This document shows, in pieces, positions 55,746-64,000 of a DNA stretch of 64,000 bases. Positions within the stretch are counted from its first letter, which is position 1. Every line of letters starts with the position of its first letter. The notes beneath the pieces were generated by a model. It saw only the letters and a program-made list of their open reading frames with translations, was not told the origin of the DNA and did no database searches. This DNA is from Saturnia japonica. Taxonomy: Eukaryota; Arthropoda; Insecta; Lepidoptera; Saturniidae. A program made the translations under genes and the position numbers. The DNA is taken from positions 1,736,001 through 1,800,000 of the forward strand of contig CM065307.1 of NCBI GenBank assembly GCA_033032175.1, written 5' to 3'.

Positions 55746-57384
55746 TATATTATCTATATAAGTTGTAATCATTTGTAATAGATATTGATCGTATCACAAT
55801 TCATGATCTCACTCGCACACTCACACTGCATGAGAAACCAAACGTGCCAAAATCTTAAGGCGATTTACATACTTGGAAAATGGATCCACAGTCTTGTGCC
55901 AAAAACCGGGTCTACATCGGATTAGCTTTGATCGAGGCTGGATTAGAAAATGTCATTCTAGTTTAATTATGAAGGGATTTAGGTCGAGAAGTAACTTTTG
56001 TTATTTATCAGCAAAATGTGATCGGGAGTAATTAATGGAAGCCTTTTTGTCACTATAACTAACTTGCATGTAGAATTGAGGAATTAGCTTTTAATGTAAA
56101 TGAAACTTTGAAGAAATATTTCAATAAATTACTTAATAAATCTGTGAGCAAAATAGCCTTTACAACACAATTTATTTTACAACAGTCTTAGCAACTACAA
56201 ACTTTGAACTTTAAAGGATTTTTCACTTCTTAACTACTTACAGTTTCATGGTAAATTTCTACGTAATCGCTTTTGTAACCATTTTTGCGCTCCTTTTAAT
56301 GTCATTATATTCTAACGTCTCTCTGAAGTGATATATTTTGTGTTAATCGAACTAAATTAGATTATGGATTAGAAGTCGTTTTTACTCTCGTATTTCGTAA
56401 ATCTTGTGAAATGTTTGGTTTCAAAGTTATCATAGCTTCGAAGCCAAGTAGTCCGAATACTAATATAAACCCAAGTGAAGTTGTGATCGGAGATGGCACC
56501 CGGAGCTAAAATTAGAGATTGGCTGTCAGGTTCAGCTGCTGAAGTAAATCGATAGGTGCTTGGCGGCAGATTTTGTCTTGAATCATTTATCAGCGCACGT
56601 CCTTTACAATATTTGAGACCGCCGCCACATACCTAGCACCGCTTCGAGATACAACATGAAACGATAATGTTTGCTTACGTTATATGCTCTGTTTTCTTAA
56701 ATTACGCTGTAGGAAATTGTATGTATATTATTCACCCATGTAATATTAATATTTTCTACATAAATTGTGCCCTACATTATGATTATATTTGTTCTTTGGC
56801 AATGTTGGTACTATATTAACTCCTTACGATGCGTATTTTATGCTATAGCAAAATTTATCGGCAGATAAACTGTGTTTTTTACCGACATAGTAATATTATT
56901 GCAATTAGCCTCATGATAAATATGTTACTAAACAAGAAGAACTGTGATCAAAATCAAGAATGTCCATAGAAAATAGACGTAAAAAGCCTTAAAGTAACTA
57001 GATACACGTTGATTGATACCAAAATGTAATGGGTAATAATATTTTATTGAAAGTATAAAATTTAACGCAATTTTAAGATCATATATTTCTCGATTTAATA
57101 ACTGTGTGAAAATGTAACAAGAACTTCAAACAAACAACATTACTAGTTAGTTACACTGCACAAATAAATGTTAATGAGATTTTTTTAAATCGCTATTTTT
57201 GTAAATCAAACGATACAAATTTCACTTCTAAGTAGTTGGCATAAAGCTTACTTTAGAATATCATGTAAAATTTTTTGAAGATCGTAATTTTTTCTATAAG
57301 TTTTTGAGTGAGATATTTTTCGTTTCTCCATTGTGGTGGTACAATTGGTTTGGTTAGGTTCACACGGTGATCTTGTTGGCAATA
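55746..57384. other. Intergenic AT-rich DNA
   Basis: Nothing recognised. Confidence 0.5.
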
Positions 57385-57504
57385 ATGCAACAATACTTTT
57401 TAAAGATAACCATAGAGTTAGTCTGTTGTCTGTGGTCGTGTACTCCAATATGGTGTCTCATAATGTGTGAATAGTGTAATGTGTCTAAAGCTCTCAATAA
57501 ATTA

Positions 57505-57538
<34 letters not shown>

Positions 57539-58079
57539 AACTGACACACTGTTAGCCTTAGGGGCCCTAAAGCCGCTGCGGCTTTTACAGCTTCACCGGA
57601 CTTGGGGGCGAGCGCAGAGGGCACTCAGCCGCGAAAGTTTTGTGGACGACTCGCACGAGGGTGCCAAAGTGGCCGGACCTCGGCTCGGGCGGTCGTCGCG
57701 TTCGCAAATAGGTCGCGATCTATTCGAATCCCTACACCTACGATTCGAGCTAACTAAATATACACATAGGCACGTTCCCTTCCTCCTGGGAGGAAGGAAG
57801 GAACCGTGCGTATGTGTATTCAATAATCGGAATGTTTCTACACTAACTAGCGCTAACTAACTAGCGTAAAAAAAGAAAAAAAAGGTCCCTCACAGAACCT
57901 ATGTACCTGTGTGGTGTGCACGTGTGTATGTTCATACGTGTGTAGTGTTGTATGTAGGTAGCTAAGTGATGCACGTACAGTGTCACTTGTATCGCGCGGG
58001 CGGTTGCCTGACCCAAGGGTTTCACACCGAGATAAATTTAGTGAATACTATTGTCATATAGCCTTATTTGCCCCTTAAA
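57385..58079 (+). repeat. Dispersed repeat RX, copy interrupted by a Jockey tail
   Basis: 57385-57506 and 58032-58079 together are the near-identical inverse of the uninterrupted copy at 23531-23712. The interruption is the LINE tail at 57507-58031. Confidence 0.85.
57507..58031 (-). mobile_element. Jockey-clade LINE 3' UTR, 525 bp, with poly(A)
   Basis: A poly(T) run (57507-57537) is the poly(A) of a minus-strand insertion. The sequence to its right matches, nearly base for base, the inverse of 30080-30580 (3' UTR of the Jockey copy at 29544). It starts just past the ORF2 stop, so no coding remains. It is flanked by ATAAATTAAG (57497-57506) and ATAAATTTAG (58032-58041). The short open frames across it on both copies are non-coding. 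Confidence 0.92.
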
Positions 58080-58260
58080 ACCAATTGATCTTCGTACACA
58101 AGCCGAGCGGGCTGCAGCAGTAGCCGGCGAGTGCCACAAATAAATAAATATCCATTGAAAATTACTATACAAGTCCTAGACAGACATAACCTCAAAATAG
58201 ATTTTTTTAAATCAAAAACTATTTGTTTCCACAAGACTTCACAGGTGGATACACCTCTCA

Positions 58261-58307
58261 CCCACCCCCACCATCCCCACCATCCCACCATCCCCACTTT
58301 CCCCACC
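58261..58307. repeat. C-rich minisatellite (CCACCATCCC-like), G-quadruplex candidate
   Basis: Repeated CCCCACCATCCC-type units are visible. The minus strand has successive runs of 3-5 G separated by short spacers. Confidence 0.7.
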
Positions 58308-58355
58308 TTTTCACATCATCAAATTCAGCGGCATTTAATCTAAGGTGGAACCAAA

Positions 58356-58958
58356 TCTATACTAATATTATAAAGCTGAAGACTTTGTTTGTTTGTTTGG
58401 TTGAGTACACTAATCTCGGAAAGTACTTTCGAGGAAGGCTGTATAACATCATGTTATGATCAATAAGAGCCGAGCATCAATGAAAAATATTGGAAAAACG
58501 GGCAAATTTTATTTCTTTTGAGAGTTTCCATTGCATTCGCTGCGTAAATGGTTAAAGTTACGCAAAAATTGTGTGCAATGGAATTGTTTCTCTTAAAAAG
58601 TAAAAAAAAAGTCCGGGATAGCATTTGACTATCTTTTAAGGTTTACTCAATATAACTTTTTTTATGATAATAAAATTTGTTCTAAAATAATGATTTATTT
58701 GCGAAGGTGTTTTACGAATACATTATTCATCACAAGTACTTAATTTTGAACAAAATTGCCCTTTATGGAATTGATTTAAATGAATATCTTAGGAGATATC
58801 ACAGTTTTAAAATAACTCCGCAGAAAAATAATGATCAAGTACCGCGAGCGCAATTTTATTATTCAGAATAATGAGGGAGGCAGGCGGTACCTAATAATAC
58901 AGTGTCTACGACCCTCTCTCTCTTACATGATGCAGACGTAGTTACGCAGGTCTGCTAC
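58356..58958 (+). mobile_element. Helitron-like element, family H1, copy 2
   Basis: It starts TCTATACTAATATTATAAAG and ends CGCAGGTCTGCTAC (CTAC for CTAG). It is collinear with copy 1 (930-1520 and about 2390-2465) without the LINE insertion. It has no coding capacity. Confidence 0.7.
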
Positions 58959-59510
58959 TTTAAAATAAAAACGCTGTTTTCCAAACTAATCTCATAGCTT
59001 TTTTGCATGTAAGTATTGTCTTAGAGACAAGTGAATAAAATTTAATATTCATCTTTCTATGCTACAATAGCTACGGGTGAAAGTTAGACGGTCAACAAAT
59101 TGTCGAAACCTGTCAATACATACTACAATATACCACATGAGTGTTCTAGTTGTGAAACCATACAAAGCCCCTTTGTGCTTATTGACAGCTGCAAGGAATT
59201 CTAAACACACTGTGTGCAAAGCAAGCTCTCAAAGTAACTTACGATTTCGTAGCGATGTTTTAGATCGTTTCTTACTTTAAACTGTTTGCTGCATTTTCAA
59301 ATTTAATGAACATAATATTAACAATTTTTTTAAAGATACAAGAAACAGAATTTTTAAAGTTACATTCCGAGAACAAAATAACAAACTTAATCTAGGTTGA
59401 ATAGGTTGACACATATTTGACGGATCTCGGCTCTCACAGAGTTCAAACACAAAACTCTCGACAACCCATTGTGTCAACGAGCTCATTATAAAACGTCAAT
59501 GTTAACACGT
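58959..59510. other. Intergenic AT-rich DNA
   Basis: Nothing recognised. It may include a further part of the neuroligin 3' UTR. Confidence 0.45.
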
Positions 59511-59803
59511 TTTATTGGGGTCAGCAAATATCATATTATATTATGTCAAACAACTCGAAATTATTACTAATCACTTTTTCAAAACGGTGTATTATTTGCA
59601 AGTTCTAAGGTAAAGATGATAGTAGAATTGAAAAAAAGAAGTCATTATACTGTTGATTTTTTTATTCGATAATCATATTTCATTTCCCAAAAACCGATAA
59701 CATTTCTTCATCTAAAAAAAGAACATCTCTCCAACACATATTTACACTCATTCATCAAAAATCATATTTAATCTGGTAATGTACAGTCAGATGGATTTAT
59801 CTG
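59511..59803 (-). other. Putative neuroligin 3' UTR with two AATAAA signals
   Basis: Downstream of the neuroligin stop, the minus strand has AATAAA at 59666-59661 and 59516-59511. Either could direct polyadenylation. The true end is not determined by the sequence alone. Confidence 0.45.
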
Positions 59804-60789
59804 TCACACTCTCATTTCGTCGATGGCCGCTTGCGGTAGGTTTGCGTGGAGAGGCGCCTTACCTCTACGCAACGTCGCATGGGGTGGCCCCCTACTATCT
59901 TCCCTCCCCGGGGAACCTTGCCCTGTCGATCCGTTTGGAGGGTGGAATTTTTGCTGTCTGATGTCTTGCAAAGGCGGTGAGTTATTAAACTGGCTCAAAT
60001 TCGTCTGCATAGTCGCGTAATTAGTAACCTGTGGATAGCTCACGTGTGGTATTCTGAAGCTACTGCTTCTATTTTCAAGTTTACTTGGTAGCATCATGTT
60101 GTCCATGCTCATAGTAGGACTTGGTGGGGACTTGGGCACATTTAACGGCCCCTTAAAGTTTAAAGTTGCCAGGTGTGAATCGGCCACCATCATAGATTTC
60201 TTTCTACTCTGCCTTTCCACGTCGACCACCAAACTTGGTGCGTGTGTTGGATCTATGTGGTAATGTGAATGCTTCCCAGATATTGTTTCAAAATGTTTTT
60301 CATTAAATCTCTGTTGTTTGCCTCGAGATCTGGATTTGTCTCTTTGGTAGTAAACTCCGGCAAATATAAGAACGTTTAGAATTAATAAAGAACATCCTAT
60401 AGCTATTGTGACACTGAGTGCAGTGGAGTATGCGGCGTAACCAGCTGCTTCTAAATTAGCTAAAGTGTTTTCAGTTGTATTCATTGATTGCATATCTCTT
60501 CCAGGTAATATAGTGGCACAGGTAGCGAGTATACCATCTGTTGTCGTCATTGCTGTTTCGGAATATCCAGAAACATTAGATCTTCTTACTTGATCGTTAT
60601 CGTTTATGTTTCTGGCAAGAGGATCTGGTCGGACTACACCTTCGTATAGTTCCTGTTCGTTATGATTTCTGAACATATTGTGCCTCGATGCGACGTCTTC
60701 CATACCAGCTCGGTGAAGTTCAGGAACGAGTCGAAGCCAAACGGACAGTTGGTGAGCTCTGTAGTGGTTCTTCAGACGAGGTTTCATAC
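59804..60789 (-). CDS. Nlg: Neuroligin, last coding exon (partial gene)
   Basis: Neuroligins are postsynaptic adhesion proteins with an inactive cholinesterase-like ectodomain that binds neurexin, one membrane pass and a cytoplasmic tail. This exon begins after TCTGCACAG (acceptor) with GT, completing a Gly codon, then MKPRLKNHYRAHQLSVWLRL, the conserved end of the esterase-like domain. In the 327 residues from the internal Met there are: RHNMFRNHNEQELYEG (35-50), a Thr-rich stalk with possible N-glycosylation sites at 71 and 103, and a hydrophobic helix at about 123-146 (SVTIAIGCSLLILNVLIFAG). An RDKSRSRGK stop-transfer follows, then a Ser/Pro-rich tail ending DEMRV and TGA. The final EMRV ends in valine like PDZ ligands but lacks the usual Ser/Thr at -2. 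Upstream exons are outside the window. Which insect paralogue (1-5) it is cannot be stated. Confidence 0.93.
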
Positions 60790-63700
60790 CTGTGCAGATA
60801 AAGATTAACTATGTATTTATCGTAACTTTTTTACTTAATAGTATTATTATTTTTACTTATTACTTATTTCCTACATCTATGGTCTGTTTTCGATTACTGA
60901 ACATAACACAATTTTATGTCATCTAAATATTTTTGCAAAGAATAGCGGCCCATTATCTTTAGAGCTTAACAAGTTTGTCTTTAAATTTACACCGAAACCG
61001 ATTTATTTTTAAAAAGATGTTCGTACTCATATTTTGAAGCATAATCAACTTTTTCCTTATCCCGTTTCCTTTCGTTATCTTAATTTAGTCATAGTATGTA
61101 TCCAGTTAGATTAATGAAGGCCTGAGGGCAAAACCTCGTGACTCGATAAAACAAGCTCCTGTCTCCCGCATCTCGGCTTATCTTATTACCGAGTTACATC
61201 TAATAGATGTAACTTTCTACCGAGGAAAATGTTCTTCCTTCGATAACATCTCTCTTATGATAGTATCATAATTAGGGGGTTAAATTATACTAGTAAAACA
61301 TATTTGTGCGTTTTAGTTAGTAGGAAAGCCTTTTCTTAGTGGAAATTCTAAACTTAATCTGCTCATTCAAACGTTAGTATTTAAACTATACAGAAAAGTA
61401 TATAACTACCAAATTCTTAAAAGTGAAGGAAACTAGTGAGATTTGTGTTTTTGCACTAGAGTTGTTGCGAATACTTAAAAAACACATTGATATTATGCCG
61501 TATTCGAAAAAGTTCGATGATATATTTCTTGTTTGCACAAGTTGCATACCAACAAAGAATAAAACAAATGGAGCAAGGCTTAATCAAATATTCATATGTA
61601 GCTTTTAGCCAATGAGGAATCAATATTTATATCGTATCATTGTCGAATAATTCAGAGATGAATTAAAATAAACCATCTATTTCTTTACATTGAAACAAAT
61701 ATGAGACCTCTATAAAGGAAGTCTAAAGTTGTATTGAAATATCCAACTTTTGTAATATTTCAGTAGGTAGTGTGAAAATAGCATGCTCTTCATATAGCTC
61801 TGAATAGAGCAGAACGCTCGACATCGCTATTGTCTCGTGAAAAGGAACTAGAAAATAGAGAGCTAAAACTTACACTATCATTAATCAACTGCCGACAACT
61901 CCACTATCCGTAACGTTCGTAAATCATGTATGTCACAGAATGTAACGTGCTAAGCAGAACGCTTTGGGATACTGAATAAACAACATAAAATATTAAGTTC
62001 TTTTATTTTAATTGTTTATGATAACTGACTACAAATTATAACTGTACTCAATTCGAATGCATTTTTTTTAAGGATGAACATCTATAACTTCTTTGTTTTG
62101 TGAATCGATTTCGATCATTCTTGTTTTGTTAGAAATAAATTATTTCAGGTGCAGTCTAATTTTAATTTCATTGGCATTGGACCTTCGACTTTGAAGGTAC
62201 ACCAGGGAACTCTTGAAAGCCATTAAAGTTGGTTCTCTTTTTTTGTTAAATACTGTCTTACTCACTTATTAATTGAAATAAACAAACGGCGATTTTAAAC
62301 ACCGAGATATCAACAAGGATTCAATGGTACTACAAGAAAACTTCTCAAGTGTTCAAGTTTCCATATGATATATTCCTTCACAGTCAGCCGATAGTGTTGT
62401 AAATTTGAATAAGTAAATGAACGCAATTCCCGAAAAAGTCGTTGGTACAACCCGAGATTTGAACCTGCATATATTCCGACAGTCTAAACCATCACGAATT
62501 ACTTGATATCCACTTCGTTATTTATAATATAAATACTGTTAAAAACACATAGTATGCTTTATTCTCAAACTATAATATTTTTTAACTCAGAAATATACAA
62601 AAAAGGCTTATAAAATTATTCCGGCAATTTTTTTTAAACTATTCATAAATTAACGATACTATGGACGGACAAGTTCTAAAACAAAACAATTTTGAATCAG
62701 CCTCCGTGACGTACTTCGTGACACTAACCTATTTCCAAGTACTTTTGATGTGTAGTGTCGTACTCCTCCCAATTTATGCCTCTGAATTTGTTCCGCTCTC
62801 TCGACGCTGGGAGGAGGGCCTCTTGCCTCGTGTTGTCGTTTGGCTCACTGAAACAACAAATGGAATATAATTTTGCGAAAACATGTTTCGTGTTAAATGT
62901 TCCATGAGATTTATTGCGAATAATAAAAATTCTAACAATCTCAAATCAATGAACATGTAACTTCGATCATCGGATGCCAAAAGCTAACAAGTTTTATGAA
63001 CAAATTAAAATAGGTACGAAAGGCAATATGACTATAATATATTTAACTTTAAATAAACAGTTTTTTTTTAATATGTCACTAAAATAATTCTGCTGAAGTT
63101 AATATTAAATTACAATTTAAGAGGAAAGTGTTGCCGAAAAATAAATTTTCATCAGGCAATTTATAAGGATAGTAGGCAATAGAAATGCATTTGTATTTAT
63201 AAGCTTTTGTTTAACCAACTTTGTTAGTATGGGTCAATTTTGCAACTGAATTTTAAAACAGTTATCCCAAACCGATTCAGCTAAAATTTTGCATACATGT
63301 TTAGTTTGGATGACAATGCATGGTTAGCTAATGATGTCGTTCTAATTCCATTATGGCGAACACCCAAAGATGGCGGACCATTTATTCTATTGTGCACCCC
63401 AAATGAAAGGATTTTCTGAGAAGAATACGAAAAAATATTGATTACTTATACGCCTTTTTAAAAAACAATTTCAATATTTAATTAACTAATTACGCTAATT
63501 AAAGTTTTATTAATTTGTATTTCGAAGTTGATCGCTTGATTTAATCTCCCTTAATGGAGTCTTTGTATCATTTTGTAATTGTTTTGTATCTTTGATTCCT
63601 CTTTAAGTTTTGTACTTCATTTATTACATAAACTCTATTGTTTTTAAATCTATTGTTCTTCCAGTCTCATCTAAGCCCATTTCTGAAACTGTATTATTGG

Positions 63701-64000
63701 AGTAACGAACATTAGGGACTAAATAAAAAATTTATTCAAATACATTGGTATGAAGCCAATTAATTTATCTAATACTATTAAGTGAGCCATTCTTGTACAT
63801 ATATATGTAAAGAAAACACTCATATACGAGCGTTTTTCTTAAGTTTTTGTTTCTTCTGCGTTATCTATGGAAAGTTACTAGATGTCAAAAGTGACGTCGA
63901 ACGGGACGTCATATATTTTTTATAACAAAATGATATGTTTGTATACAGAAAACTCTCTTATAAATAATTTATATTGTAAAAACGTAAGAGTATAAAAATA
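60790..64000 (-). other. Neuroligin intron (incomplete)
   Basis: From the acceptor at 60790 to the right edge I found no candidate upstream exon ending in a Tyr-Leu-His-Ile-Gly-type sequence with a donor. The intron is therefore at least 3.2 kb. It holds a dispersed repeat near 62060-62260 and a repeat-like stretch at 63240-63430 (TTTTGCATACATGTTTAGTT, CACCCCAAATGAAAGGATTT). Confidence 0.7.
62060..62260 (+). repeat. Dispersed repeat, copy 2 (see 6875-7130)
   Basis: TTTAATTTCATTGGCATTGG, then ACCTTCGACTTTGAAGGTAC and CCATTAAAGTTGGT, matches the copy at 7018-7088 in order and orientation. Confidence 0.65.

Noticed and set aside
59779..60020. Two plus-strand frames across the neuroligin exon.
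   Set aside because: They are antisense shadows of the neuroligin tail, which has clear family motifs.

Overview
The window looks like nuclear DNA of a moth or butterfly. It is AT-rich and intron-like, and crowded with repeat families that I recognise as typical of Lepidoptera: tRNA-derived SINEs, R1-, Jockey-, CR1- and RTE-type LINE pieces, non-autonomous Helitrons ending in CTAG, a hAT-type MITE, Tc1/mariner-like elements and a Ty3/gypsy remnant. I see no bacterial or viral operon, CRISPR array, rRNA or genuine tRNA gene. The species cannot be read from the sequence.

The only host protein-coding sequence I can support is at the right end on the minus strand. It is the last coding exon (59804-60789) of a neuroligin: end of the cholinesterase-like ectodomain, transmembrane helix and cytoplasmic tail. 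Its putative 3' UTR lies to the left, and the 3.2 kb to the right end (60790-64000) is intron. A possible orphan first exon or promoter sits at 28924-29201 on the plus strand.

Layout. 1-12 kb: Helitron-like elements, CR1 and RTE scraps and an 822-bp element with long GC-rich inverted ends. 12.4-17.6 kb: a 5.1-kb R1-clade LINE, dead and internally deleted, inserted in a tRNA-derived SINE. 18-28 kb: intergenic DNA with an RTE fragment inserted in a CR1-type tail. 29.3-30.6 kb: a 5'-truncated Jockey-type LINE inserted in a second kind of SINE. 34.4-35.6 kb: a Ty3/gypsy wreck with head-to-head halves and a LINE inserted in its reverse transcriptase. 37-58 kb: hAT MITEs, LTR remnants, two Tc1/mariner-type wrecks, Helitron copies and truncated Jockey tails.

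The strongest theme is nesting. At least nine insertions are dissected here to approximate or exact ends, most by target-site duplications, and one by an uninterrupted copy of the target inside the same window. I did not find a clearly new functional system. The best candidates for undescribed material are the two inverted-repeat elements (8571-9392 and 43962-44664), the dispersed families without a family name, and the orphan promoter/exon candidate. Identities quoted as near or high are judged by eye, not computed.
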